Below are positions 5,594-13,034 of a stretch of 17,929 nt of DNA, piece after piece. The DNA is from an uncultured Collinsella sp. Its GTDB lineage: Bacteria > Actinomycetota > Coriobacteriia > Coriobacteriales > Coriobacteriaceae. The first letter of the stretch is position 1, and the number at the start of each line of letters is the position of its first letter. The DNA lies in contig CAKTVQ010000027.1 of the NCBI GenBank assembly GCA_934630375.1, positions 1 through 17,929 on the forward strand. Direction: 5' to 3'. A program made the translations under genes and the position numbers. The notes under the pieces are model-generated. The model ran no database searches, was not told the origin of the DNA, and worked only from the letters and a program-made list of their open reading frames with translations.

Positions 5594-6832
5594 ATGACAA
5601 AAGACGATAGGCAGGCATTCGAGGTGCCCGATCGACTCTTTGAATACGTGAGGTCGGTCGTCGACAACCGCGCGCTTGCAACGGTGCTGCTCTTTTTGCT
5701 GAGCCTGCTGCTGATTGGCATCGATAACATCGCTGGAATCTTGGCGGTGCTGCTTGTCGGCTTTTTGCTGATCGATCGATTTGAAATCGTACGCCGCTGC
5801 GTGGTGATTGGCGGTGCCGCGTGGGCCATGACGTTGGCGATTGGCGCCATGGCACTCGGCGGCATCGAAGGGCCGGTGCTGTTCGATGCCGGCTTTGTGT
5901 TCAACATGCTCGGCTTTGTGCTGGCACTTGCCGTGTGCGTCTTGTTCTTTTGCGGCCGCGCTCTGTACTACCAGGGCTATGAACAGGGGGAACAGCATGC
6001 CGACCGTGTGCTTGCCGCCCGTATCCAGGATCGCCTGATCGATCACCCCGACGCGTGGGACAACATCGACGGAGACTTTCTTGAGGTCGAGGGCGCACTC
6101 AACAGCGTGCGCGATAGCGAGCGCAAGGTCCAACAGGCTCTGCGCGACGAGTCGCATCGCAAGGACGATCTTGTCACTTACCTGGCCCATGACTTGCGCA
6201 CGCCGCTTGCCAGCGTGGTGGGCTACCTTTCACTGCTGCAGGAGGCGCCCGAGCTTCCGGTTGAGCAACGTACTCGATTTACGGGCGTGGCGCTCGACAA
6301 AGCGCATCGGCTCGATGCGCTCATCGAGGAGTTCTTCGACATCACGCGCTTCGACTTCCACGACATCGTGCTCACGCGCGGTTACGTCGACTTGGGGTTG
6401 TTGCTGGCGCAGGTGGCCGATGAGTTCTATCCTATCCTCAACGAACAGCGCAAGGAGGCCCAAGTTGATATTTGCGAGGACCTGACGGTGCTCGTGGATG
6501 GCGACAAGATGGCCCGCGTGTTTAACAACATCATGAAAAACGCCGTCGCCTATAGCTATGAGGGCTCGACTATCACGATTGAGGCCAGGCGCCAAGACGA
6601 TGGTGGCGTGCGCGTGCGCTTTATCAATCAGGGCGATCCTATCCCTGCGGCTAAGCTCAAGGTGATCTTTGAGAAGTTCTATCGCCTGGATGCGGCGCGT
6701 GCGACCAATCGCGGTGGTGCCGGTTTGGGCCTTGCTATTGCCAAGGAGATCATCGCGGCACACGGCGGTACCGTTGCATGTGAATCGACGCCCGAACACA
6801 CGATATTCACCATCGAGCTGCCCGCCGCATAG
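5594..6832 (+). CDS. Sensor histidine kinase, VanS-like, with four membrane segments
   Basis: A 412-residue kinase that should phosphorylate the regulator just upstream. ATG 5594 is preferred to GTG 5588 because GGGGA (5582-5586) is correctly spaced only for the ATG. Hydrophobic stretches at about 28-42, 45-60, 69-88 and 102-120 suggest four membrane spans with almost no external domain, unlike the two-span VanS layout. The catalytic part has the H-box LAHDLRTPL (H199), N-box VFNNIMKNAVAYS, F-box IFEKFYRLD and G2 box GGAGLGLAIAKEI. The GYLSLLQEAPELP and DEFYP segments resemble VanS closely. The G1 position reads NQGDPI instead of DxGxG, as in VanS. The signal is unknown; the topology suggests sensing in or at the membrane. 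Confidence 0.92.
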   Translation: MTKDDRQAFEVPDRLFEYVRSVVDNRALATVLLFLLSLLLIGIDNIAGILAVLLVGFLLIDRFEIVRRCVVIGGAAWAMTLAIGAMALGGIEGPVLFDAGFVFNMLGFVLALAVCVLFFCGRALYYQGYEQGEQHADRVLAARIQDRLIDHPDAWDNIDGDFLEVEGALNSVRDSERKVQQALRDESHRKDDLVTYLAHDLRTPLASVVGYLSLLQEAPELPVEQRTRFTGVALDKAHRLDALIEEFFDITRFDFHDIVLTRGYVDLGLLLAQVADEFYPILNEQRKEAQVDICEDLTVLVDGDKMARVFNNIMKNAVAYSYEGSTITIEARRQDDGGVRVRFINQGDPIPAAKLKVIFEKFYRLDAARATNRGGAGLGLAIAKEIIAAHGGTVACESTPEHTIFTIELPAA

Positions 6833-6853
6833 CCAGCGTGCCCTTACAAACAC

Positions 6854-6927
6854 TTGACAATGTGCTCACGTGCGTATGAGTCGCGATTCCTACTATCGAT
6901 ACTGCTGAATTGATATCGATATGGAGG
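6854..6927 (+). promoter_or_regulatory. Control region of pstB with paired TATCGATA palindromes
   Basis: A perfect TTGACA lies at 6854-6859. The best -10 is TATGAG (6875-6880), with a short 15-base spacer. Downstream, the 8-base palindrome TATCGATA occurs at 6894-6901 and 6914-6921, exactly 20 bases (two helical turns) apart. The second ends beside the Shine-Dalgarno GGAGG (6923-6927). A protein bound there could block early elongation or translation initiation. I do not recognise the site as a known Pho box. Confidence 0.5.
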
Positions 6928-6935
6928 TGTGCGGT

Positions 6936-7811
6936 ATGACGGCTGCTGCGGCTGTGGAGCCCACGGAGCTTGAAGAACTCATGGAAGCGCAGGCCGAGGC
7001 CGCGCATGAGCGCGAGGTTGGGGATGCGACTCGCCCCACGGCAGAGGATCTTGCCGCCTCGCCGACGCGCATCGATGTCGAGGGCATCGACCTGTTCTAT
7101 GGCGACCACCATGCGCTCAAGGACGTGAATATCAAGATCCGCGACAAGCAGATCACCTCGTTCATCGGGCCTTCGGGCTGCGGAAAGTCCACGTTGCTGC
7201 GCTGCTTTAACCGCATGAACGACGGCATCAAGGATTGCCGCATCGAGGGCAAGATTGCGCTCGATGGTCAAGATATCCTGGGCGATTGCGACGTCTGCCG
7301 TTTGCGCCAGCGCGTGGGCATGGTGTTCCAACGCCCCAACCCATTTCCCATGAGCATCTACGACAACGTCGCCTACGGTCCTCGCGGTATGGGTGTGCGC
7401 GACCGCGCCGTGCTCGATGAGCTGGTCGAGGACTCCCTGCGTCGCGCTGCCCTGTGGGACGAGGTCAAGGACAAGCTCAAAGAGTCGGGCCTGGGTCTTT
7501 CGGGTGGACAGCAGCAGCGCCTGTGCATCGCCCGCGCACTTGCCGTGCAGCCCGACATTCTGCTGATGGACGAGCCGACCTCGGCACTCGACCCTGTGTC
7601 GACGTTGGTGGTGGAGCAGCTGGCCTGCGAGCTCAAGGAGACCTGCACGCTGGTGGTCGTGACGCACAACATGCAGCAGGCCGCGCGTATTTCCGATTCG
7701 GTTGCGTTCTTTTTGCTGGGTGAGCTGGTGGAGCACGCGCCCACCGCGCAACTCTTCAAGAATCCGTCCGATCCGCGCACCGCGGATTATTTGACGGGGC
7801 GTTTTGGCTGA
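6936..7811 (+). CDS. pstB: Phosphate ABC transporter ATP-binding protein PstB
   Basis: ATPase subunit of the high-affinity phosphate importer PstSCAB. It acts on the cytoplasmic face of the membrane and also takes part in phosphate signalling to PhoR. It shows Walker [10 protein letters not shown] (78-86), the PstB hallmark FNRMND just after it, the Q-loop [11 protein letters not shown], the signature [15 protein letters not shown], Walker [13 protein letters not shown] and the H-loop [10 protein letters not shown] 6936 is chosen over the in-frame ATG 6921 because GGAGG (6923-6927) sits 8 bases before it. At 291 residues it is longer than usual (~250-260). The extra is an Ala/Glu-rich N-terminal tail of about 45 residues. 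The permease and PstS genes are not adjacent: the gene before it is a kinase of another system. A PhoBR-type pair follows after 64 bases. Confidence 0.95.
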   Translation: MTAAAAVEPTELEELMEAQAEAAHEREVGDATRPTAEDLAASPTRIDVEGIDLFYGDHHALKDVNIKIRDKQITSFIGPSGCGKSTLLRCFNRMNDGIKDCRIEGKIALDGQDILGDCDVCRLRQRVGMVFQRPNPFPMSIYDNVAYGPRGMGVRDRAVLDELVEDSLRRAALWDEVKDKLKESGLGLSGGQQQRLCIARALAVQPDILLMDEPTSALDPVSTLVVEQLACELKETCTLVVVTHNMQQAARISDSVAFFLLGELVEHAPTAQLFKNPSDPRTADYLTGRFG

Positions 7812-7875
7812 CGCTGTCTTTTACAGGTGCCTTTAGGGTTAAGATGCGGTCATATCGGCCGCAAAGGGGTTCAAC

Positions 7876-8604
7876 ATGATCTATTACGTCGAGGACGATG
7901 ACAACATCAGGGATTTGACAGTCTACGCGCTGCGCAAGCAGGGAATCGAGGCCGAGGGCTTTTCGTGTGATGGCGAGTTTAAAGCTGCCGTGGCGCGACG
8001 GGTGCCCGATGCTGTGCTGCTCGATATCATGCTGCCCGACACCGATGGCTTGGCGATTATGCGTCGTCTGCGTGCCGATCGCCTGACGGCGACGGTGCCC
8101 ATCATGATGCTTACCGCCAAGGACACCGAGCTCGACAAGGTGATGGCGCTCGATGGCGGTGCCGACGATTACCTGACTAAGCCGTTTTCGCTCATGGAGC
8201 TTGCGAGCCGCTGCCGCGCACTGCTGCGTCGCGGCGGCATGGTCAAGCAGGCGAGCGATGTGCTCAGCGTGGGTGACATCGTGCTCTCGCCCAGCCATCG
8301 CGAGGTGACCGTTGCCGGCGAGCCGCTTAAGCTCACCCTGCGCGAGTTCGACCTGCTCGAGTACCTCATGCGCAAGCCCGGCGTGGTCTTTACCCGCGAG
8401 TCGTTGCTGCAGAGCGTGTGGGGCTGGGACTTCGACGGCGGTTCGCGCACCGTTGACGTGCACGTGCAGACGCTTCGCCAAAAACTGGGCGAGCATGCCA
8501 GCGCCATCGAGACCGTGCGCGGCGTGGGTTATCGCCTGGCCGAGCCTTCTGCCGGTGATGGTGCCGAAGGCGACGACACCGCGGCCACCGCATCGGAGGA
8601 GTAA
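7876..8604 (+). CDS. PhoB/PhoP-type response regulator
   Basis: A 242-residue OmpR-family regulator. The receiver domain carries acidic residues near 6-8, phosphoacceptor D50 (LLDIMLPD), T80 and K102. The winged-helix domain has LTLREFDLLEYLMRKPG and the recognition region RTVDVHVQTLRQKLG, with terminal VRGVGYRL. A ~20-residue acidic, alanine-rich tail follows the domain. AAAGGGG (7863-7869) is a good ribosome site. Its position between pstB and a PhoR-like kinase points to control of phosphate-starvation genes. The histidine kinase starts 3 bases after its stop, so the two are translationally coupled. Family assignment is firm; the PhoB/PhoP role rests on context. Confidence 0.92.
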   Translation: MIYYVEDDDNIRDLTVYALRKQGIEAEGFSCDGEFKAAVARRVPDAVLLDIMLPDTDGLAIMRRLRADRLTATVPIMMLTAKDTELDKVMALDGGADDYLTKPFSLMELASRCRALLRRGGMVKQASDVLSVGDIVLSPSHREVTVAGEPLKLTLREFDLLEYLMRKPGVVFTRESLLQSVWGWDFDGGSRTVDVHVQTLRQKLGEHASAIETVRGVGYRLAEPSAGDGAEGDDTAATASEE

Positions 8605-8607
8605 CTC

Positions 8608-10032
8608 GTGGTCTTCGCCCCCCAGGGAAAACATACGCTGTCGCACCGCGTTTTTGTGACGATCTTTGTCTGCGCCATGGCAGTTATCGTGGCGTTTACG
8701 GTGCTGGGTGCGTTCTTTGTGCAAAACACTTTGGCGGATGCCACGAGTGCCAATCTGGCGCAGGAAACCGAGCTCATTGCTGCCGCCCTCGACGAGCAGC
8801 AGGAGCCCATTCCGTTCTTGCGAAGCCTCGATCGCGAGGATCTTCGTATCACGCTGATCAATAAGGACGGATCTGTTGCCTACGACAACGAGGCGTCGCC
8901 TTCCACACTGCCCAACCATGGCGATCGCCCCGAGGTCATCGAGGCCTTTGAGAGTGGTTCGGGTTCCGCGGAGCGCGCAAGCTCTACACTCGACGAGATT
9001 ATGCTGTATCGCGCCGTCACCCTTGATAACGGCCAGGTCGTTCGCTTGGCGCAGGCCCAGCCTGGCGTTGCGGCGATTTTGCTGTCGATGCTGGCGCCGA
9101 TGCTGCTTATCGCAGCAGCGGGTGCAGTACTCTCGTTTTTTATGGCGCGCCGTGAGTCCCGTGCCATCATCGCGCCGTTGCAAGAGGTGGATTTGGATCA
9201 CCCACGCCGTAGCTATGAGCACGCCTATGCCGAGATGGTCCCCATGCTTGAGCGTATCGAGTCGCAGCGCCAGGAACTCAAGCGCCAAATGGCGGTGCTA
9301 GCGGACAACGACCGTATGCGCCGTGAGTTCACGGCGAATATCACCCATGAGCTCAAGACGCCGCTTACGGCGATTTCGGGCTATGCCGAGCTCATCGCAA
9401 ATGGCATGGTCGAGGGCGAGGACGACCTGCGCAACTTTGGCGGTCGCATCTATCGTGAGGCGGGCCGCTTGGCAGCGCTTGTCAACGACATCCTTACGCT
9501 GTCTAACTTGGACGAGGCCGAACGTGCAACTGAGGGCGAGGCGGTGCCCATTGGGTCCACGGAGCCTATTGAGCTCTCTCGTGCCATCTATGCGGTTGAG
9601 CAGCGTCTTGAACAGGTTGCCCGTCAGGCGAATGTGACGATAAGTCATGAGACCAAGCCTGTGGTCATCGAAGGCGTGTCGCGCTTGATCGACGAGCTCA
9701 TCTATAATCTGGCAAGCAACGCCATCCGCTACAATCGACCCGGCGGTACGGTTACGTTGCAGTGCGGCACCAACGACGAAGGCCATCCGTTCCTCGCTGT
9801 CGCCGACACGGGAATCGGTATCGCGCCTGAAGAACAGGGCAAGGTATTTGAGCGGTTCTATCGCGTGGACAAGAGTAGGTCCAAGGCACGCGGCGGAACC
9901 GGCCTGGGGCTTGCCATTGTCAAGCATGCGGCCCTGTATCATCACGCCACGCTCGATCTGTCGAGCGAGTTGGGCGTGGGAACCACCATTACGGTGACGT
10001 TTCCCATACAGCAGGACGAGCCATTCGCATAG
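8608..10032 (+). CDS. PhoR-type sensor histidine kinase
   Basis: A 474-residue membrane kinase paired with the regulator before it. The GTG start follows GGAGGAG placed at the end of the previous gene. Membrane segments at about 16-38 and 154-178 bracket an external sensor domain (39-153), whose ITLINKDGSVAYDNE and NRPE-like (GDRPEVIEAF) features resemble the PhoR/YycG-type PAS/Cache fold. The catalytic core has the H-box ITHELKTPLTAISGY (H247), N-box ELIYNLASNAIRYN, G1 VADTGIGI, F-box VFERFYRVDKSRS and G2 GGTGLGLAIVKH, so all key boxes are intact. With pstB upstream it most likely senses phosphate status through the Pst complex. No phoU follows. Confidence 0.93.
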   Translation: MVFAPQGKHTLSHRVFVTIFVCAMAVIVAFTVLGAFFVQNTLADATSANLAQETELIAAALDEQQEPIPFLRSLDREDLRITLINKDGSVAYDNEASPSTLPNHGDRPEVIEAFESGSGSAERASSTLDEIMLYRAVTLDNGQVVRLAQAQPGVAAILLSMLAPMLLIAAAGAVLSFFMARRESRAIIAPLQEVDLDHPRRSYEHAYAEMVPMLERIESQRQELKRQMAVLADNDRMRREFTANITHELKTPLTAISGYAELIANGMVEGEDDLRNFGGRIYREAGRLAALVNDILTLSNLDEAERATEGEAVPIGSTEPIELSRAIYAVEQRLEQVARQANVTISHETKPVVIEGVSRLIDELIYNLASNAIRYNRPGGTVTLQCGTNDEGHPFLAVADTGIGIAPEEQGKVFERFYRVDKSRSKARGGTGLGLAIVKHAALYHHATLDLSSELGVGTTITVTFPIQQDEPFA

Positions 10033-10057
10033 CGATACAACATAGATATTGATGTAG

Positions 10058-10090
10058 ACGCCGCATTTGACTTTCGGGTGCGGCGTTGTT
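10058..10090 (+). terminator. Terminator-like hairpin after the PhoR-type gene
   Basis: ACGCCGCA (10058-10065) pairs perfectly with TGCGGCGT (10079-10086) across a 13-base loop and is followed by TTGTTGTG, a poor T tract. It lies 26 bases after the stop codon and most likely ends the pstB-phoBR transcript. Confidence 0.55.
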
Positions 10091-10092
10091 GT

Positions 10093-10219
10093 GCAATTTT
10101 ACGATTGCTTCCGACATTTTTACAGGAGAGCCTGTTTCTTATGTATAGAGTTTGGTCTCGGTAAAAAGATGCGATAACATACGGACAGTTTTGTCAATCC
10201 GAACTGGGGAAATGAAAGG
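10093..10219 (+). promoter_or_regulatory. Leader and promoter region of the polysaccharide phosphoregulatory operon
   Basis: Two small perfect hairpins, GCAAT/ATTGC (10093-10108) and ACAGG-AGAG-CCTGT (10122-10135), precede a weak promoter: TTGGTC (10152-10157), 17 bases, TAACAT (10175-10180). GAAAGG (10214-10219) is the ribosome site for the ATG at 10228. The promoter call is tentative. Confidence 0.35.
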
Positions 10220-10227
10220 CAAGCTGC

Positions 10228-10884
10228 ATGACCCTTCTCGAACTGTTCCAGCTGCTGAAGAAGCACCTCAAGCTGGTCATCACCCTTCCGGTGGTCTGCG
10301 CGATCGCCATGGGCATCGTGTCCTTCGTTGCGATGGACAACACCTATACCGCGACGACGAGCATGTACATTCTCGCCAAGACCGACGATAGCGGTCAGAT
10401 GAGCTACAACGATCTCTCGGCGAGCCAGATGCTTTCCAACGATATCGCCACGCTGCTGGATAGCGATAGCGTTAAGAGCGGCGCCGCCAAAGAACTGGGC
10501 CTCACCGATCTGGATGACTACAAGGTGTCTGTTTCCTCCGAGACCACCACGCGTGTCATTACGCTTTCGGTTACCGGCACCGATGCCAAGGAGACGGCTG
10601 AGGTCGCAAAGGCCATTGCCAGCTCGGTGAGTACGGTCGCTCAGAACGTCGGTGCTGCCCAGAGCATCAACGTTATCGACGAGGCTAAGACCCCCGAAGC
10701 CCCCAGCGGCCCCAAGCGCACGCTGTATATTGCCGTCGCGTTCCTCGCCGGTATCTTTATCGCAGTTGCCTATGTCGTTTTGGCAGACATGCTCAATACC
10801 CGCATCCGCGGTGCCGAAGAGGCAGAAGAGCTCCTGGGTATTCCCGTTGTTGGCCGAATTCCGGCTATGAAAGGTGGTAAATAG
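10228..10884 (+). CDS. Wzz/CpsC-type polysaccharide chain-length and kinase-adaptor membrane protein
   Basis: A 218-residue inner-membrane protein of the Wzz (chain-length determinant) family. TM1 lies at about 15-35, an external mixed helical region at 36-160, a proline-containing motif before TM2 (AKTPEAPSGPKR), TM2 at about 166-187, and a short cytoplasmic tail containing RGAEEAEELLGIPVVGRIP. In Gram-positives such proteins (CpsC, CapA, YwqC) are split from the tyrosine kinase that they anchor and activate through this tail. The kinase gene follows after 2 bases. SD GAAAGG is 8 bases from the ATG. Confidence 0.9.
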   Translation: MTLLELFQLLKKHLKLVITLPVVCAIAMGIVSFVAMDNTYTATTSMYILAKTDDSGQMSYNDLSASQMLSNDIATLLDSDSVKSGAAKELGLTDLDDYKVSVSSETTTRVITLSVTGTDAKETAEVAKAIASSVSTVAQNVGAAQSINVIDEAKTPEAPSGPKRTLYIAVAFLAGIFIAVAYVVLADMLNTRIRGAEEAEELLGIPVVGRIPAMKGGK

Positions 10885-10886
10885 GC

Positions 10887-11624
10887 ATGGCTAAGGCAAA
10901 GAACACCGATAAGCTCGTTGTGCAGAATGCCGCCAAGACCCTTCTGGCCAACATCCGCTTTGCGAGCGTGGACGACCCCATTCGCACCATCACCGTTACC
11001 TCCTCGATTCCCAACGAGGGCAAGTCTACGGTTTCCATTAATCTTGCTCAGGCAATCGCCACGAGCGGCAAGTCCGTGCTCCTGGTCGAGGCCGATATGC
11101 GCCGCAGGTCCCTTTCCGATATGCTTGGCGTTCGTTCGCGCGGCGGACTCTATGCGGTCCTTTCCGAGCAGATTTCCATTGACCAGGCAATTGTCGAGAC
11201 GGGTCAGAAGAACTTCTACTTCCTCGATGCCGAGCCGCACATTCCCAATCCTGCCGACATCATCGTCTCTCACCGCTTTGCCAAGCTGGTAAAGGCACTG
11301 TCCGCCAAGTTCCAGTACGTCATCTTCGATGCTCCTCCGGTCGGCACCTTCATCGATGCTGCCGAGATTGCCAGCCTGACCGACGGCACGCTGTTCGTGG
11401 TGCGCGAGGACTTTACCAAGCGCGAAGAGGCGCTCAACGCCATCGGTCAGCTTAAGAAGTCCGAGAAGGTCAAGCTCATCGGTACCGTTATGAACTACTG
11501 CGAGACCGAGACCAGCGAGTACTACTATTCTTACTACACCAAGGACGGTAAGAAGGTTAAGAAGGGCTCCGACGATCAGGGCACTTCCAAAAAGGGCATC
11601 TTCACCAACCGAGCAAACGTTTAG
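10887..11624 (+). CDS. Bacterial tyrosine kinase (CpsD/CapB/YwqD type)
   Basis: A 245-residue BY-kinase that autophosphorylates on C-terminal tyrosines and works with the membrane adaptor encoded just upstream. Walker A is SIPNEGKST (40-48), the BY-kinase A' motif is VLLVEADMRR (64-73), and Walker B is YVIFDAPP (144-151). A tyrosine cluster is at 212-217 (YYYSYY). The A' motif has E-A-D where D-A-D is usual. The IPNPADII stretch (119-126) matches the family's PNPxELL segment. A lysine-rich, glycine-containing tail follows the tyrosines. Phosphorylation cycling of the cluster with the phosphatase encoded next normally controls capsule or exopolysaccharide assembly. Confidence 0.93.
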   Translation: MAKAKNTDKLVVQNAAKTLLANIRFASVDDPIRTITVTSSIPNEGKSTVSINLAQAIATSGKSVLLVEADMRRRSLSDMLGVRSRGGLYAVLSEQISIDQAIVETGQKNFYFLDAEPHIPNPADIIVSHRFAKLVKALSAKFQYVIFDAPPVGTFIDAAEIASLTDGTLFVVREDFTKREEALNAIGQLKKSEKVKLIGTVMNYCETETSEYYYSYYTKDGKKVKKGSDDQGTSKKGIFTNRANV

Positions 11625-11641
11625 TTGATTGAGGCCGACCT

Positions 11642-12292
11642 ATGCGTGACATTCATTGCCATATCTTGCCGGGTGTAGACGACGGCGCCGCCGATCTCGA
11701 AGAGAGCTTGGCGATGCTCGAGGCTGCCAAGCGGGCCGGTGTAACCAGAATCGTTTGCACTCCTCACTGCCGTGATCCCTATTTTGATTACGACAAGATG
11801 TGGGATGCCTTTGAGCTGTTGCGCGATAACGCTGACGGTTTTCCGCTCCAGATGGGCTTCGAGGTCAACCATCGAAAGCTCGTTGAGCTTGGTATCGATG
11901 CCGCGGATCACTTGCATTTCGATGGGACCAACGAGTTTCTGCTCGAGCTTTCGACTCATGCCGATGCGTATGCGTTTAGAGAGTACGAGAACACGATTTA
12001 CGATTTGCAGTGCCGTGGCTACCAGGTGATCATCGCTCATCCTGAGCGCTATCGTGCGGTTCAAAAGGATGTAAGCGTGGCGGAGCGCCTGGTCGATATG
12101 GGCTGCAAGCTGCAGGCTTCGGCGGACTTTATTGCCGGCGGTCGCTTTGGTCGCGAGAAAAAGCCGGCACAGCGCCTGTTCGATCAGAACCTGTACAGCT
12201 TCATCGCGAGCGATGCCCATAACGTGGGTCATTACGACTGCCTGGCGAAGGCTCGCGCGAAGTTTAGCGTGCGCGGAGCTCATTTTCGCTAA
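11642..12292 (+). CDS. PHP-family protein tyrosine phosphatase (CpsB/CapC/YwqE type)
   Basis: A 216-residue metal-dependent phosphatase that dephosphorylates the BY-kinase tyrosine cluster. It shows the N-terminal DIHCHILPGVDDGA (D3, H5, H7), TPHC (H42), GFEV (E74), IIAHPERY (H133) and IASDAHN (D191, H193), the full metal-binding set of this family. GAGG (11629-11632) serves as ribosome site. It lies 17 bases after the kinase and closes the three-gene unit. No glycosyltransferase, flippase or polymerase gene follows, which is unusual for this module. Confidence 0.93.
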   Translation: MRDIHCHILPGVDDGAADLEESLAMLEAAKRAGVTRIVCTPHCRDPYFDYDKMWDAFELLRDNADGFPLQMGFEVNHRKLVELGIDAADHLHFDGTNEFLLELSTHADAYAFREYENTIYDLQCRGYQVIIAHPERYRAVQKDVSVAERLVDMGCKLQASADFIAGGRFGREKKPAQRLFDQNLYSFIASDAHNVGHYDCLAKARAKFSVRGAHFR

Positions 12293-12331
12293 AATCTGTC
12301 CCTAACGTTCGCATTGAATGAAAGGGCAGCC

Positions 12332-12832
12332 ATGGATATCCAACTTAAGACGGGATGCTTTGATGACGCGGCGTTGGTGCGCCGCGTCGTTTTTATGGAC
12401 GAGCAGGGCTACGAGAACGAGTTCGACCAGATCGATGAGGCTTCTGACTGCATTCATGTGACGCTCTATGTAGACGGCGAGCTTGCCGGTTGCTCGCGCG
12501 TGTTTCCCGAAGAGCTTGAGCGCGCGACTGACGCAGAGGCTCCGGTGTTGCCGGCGTGCGACTTAGACGAAGGCGTCGCGGCGGGGGAGACCTACATTAT
12601 GGGGCGCGTGGCCGTGTTGCCGAGCATGCGCCGTCGCGGCCTGGCGAGCAAGATTGTCGAGGCCAGTGATACGTGCGCGCGTGATGCCGGCGCCAAGCTC
12701 ATTAAGCTGCATGCTCAGGAATACGTGCTGCCGCTCTATGTCAAGGCGGGCTACACGCAGATTGCCCCGGTGGACTACGAAGACGAGGGCCAGCCCCATG
12801 CTTGGATGGCCAAGCGCGTAGATGGCAGATAG
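12332..12832 (+). CDS. GNAT-family N-acetyltransferase
   Basis: A 166-residue acetyl-CoA-dependent acetyltransferase resembling the ElaA/YjcF group. The acetyl-CoA loop is in MGRVAVLPSMRRRGLASKIVE (start M90 to E110; R100-A105 forms the R-x-x-G-x-A turn). HAQEYVLPLYVKAGY (128-141) is the typical strand and helix before the last beta strands. ATG 12332 is chosen over the in-frame TTG 12314 because AAAGGG (12321-12326) precedes it. The substrate is unknown. It lies 39 bases after the phosphatase gene, possibly co-transcribed. The last codons and stop lie inside a dispersed repeat (12824-12854) also found after htpG. Confidence 0.9.
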   Translation: MDIQLKTGCFDDAALVRRVVFMDEQGYENEFDQIDEASDCIHVTLYVDGELAGCSRVFPEELERATDAEAPVLPACDLDEGVAAGETYIMGRVAVLPSMRRRGLASKIVEASDTCARDAGAKLIKLHAQEYVLPLYVKAGYTQIAPVDYEDEGQPHAWMAKRVDGR

Positions 12833-12870
12833 GGACGTTCCTTTTCTGCCGGCAGTTTGGGACATTCCTT
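12824..12870 (+). repeat. Dispersed GGGACnTTCC repeat, copy 1
   Basis: A 31-base segment (12824-12854) matches 15259-15289 with one mismatch. Both are followed by a second, looser unit, here GGGACATTCCTT (12859-12870). It begins inside the last codons of the acetyltransferase gene and supplies its stop codon. It is AT/GC balanced, not coding-like, and contains GCCGGC. Confidence 0.75.
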
Positions 12871-12919
12871 GGCAATCGGCGCATCAGAGCGTTTGGACAT
12901 ACAGTTTTTCGATACCGTG

Positions 12920-12950
12920 TGTATATATGCGCGCTAATGGGTTATAAAAT
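12920..12950 (+). promoter_or_regulatory. Candidate htpG promoter
   Basis: TATAAA/TAAAAT (12943-12950) is a good -10. The -35 at the matching distance, TGTATA (12920-12925), is weak. I see no CIRCE inverted repeat or HAIR element, so HrcA or HspR control is not supported here. Confidence 0.45.
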
Positions 12951-12979
12951 CTAAGTCTGAACATAGCAGGTCTGCGATG

Positions 12980-13004
12980 CGGCTCGGGCAACCGGGCCGT
13001 TTTT
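12980..13004 (+). terminator. Terminator-like hairpin in the htpG leader
   Basis: CGGCTCGG (12980-12987), GCAA tetraloop, CCGGGCCG (12992-12999), then TTTTT (13000-13004). The stem is fully paired with one G-U. It lies after the likely promoter and about 30 bases before the ATG, so it may attenuate htpG. It could instead stop read-through from the acetyltransferase gene. Flanking GTCTGC (12970-12975) and GCGGAC (13005-13010) can pair around it. Confidence 0.6.
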
Positions 13005-13034
13005 GCGGACGGGGGTAGCGCGAAAGGACTGCAC

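Noticed and set aside
7812..7875. Pho box before the PhoB-type gene
   Set aside because: TTTAC/TTTAG-like repeats are present but spaced 12 bases and poorly matched, so I cannot support a site.
7756..9288. Long open frame antisense to the PhoBR-type genes (~510 codons)
   Set aside because: It spans two well-supported genes on the other strand and is rich in Arg/His/Gln typical of shadow frames.
12833..13034. CIRCE or HAIR heat-shock operator before htpG
   Set aside because: Neither the TTAGCACTC/GAGTGCTAA nor the CTTGAGT/ACTCAAG inverted repeat is present.
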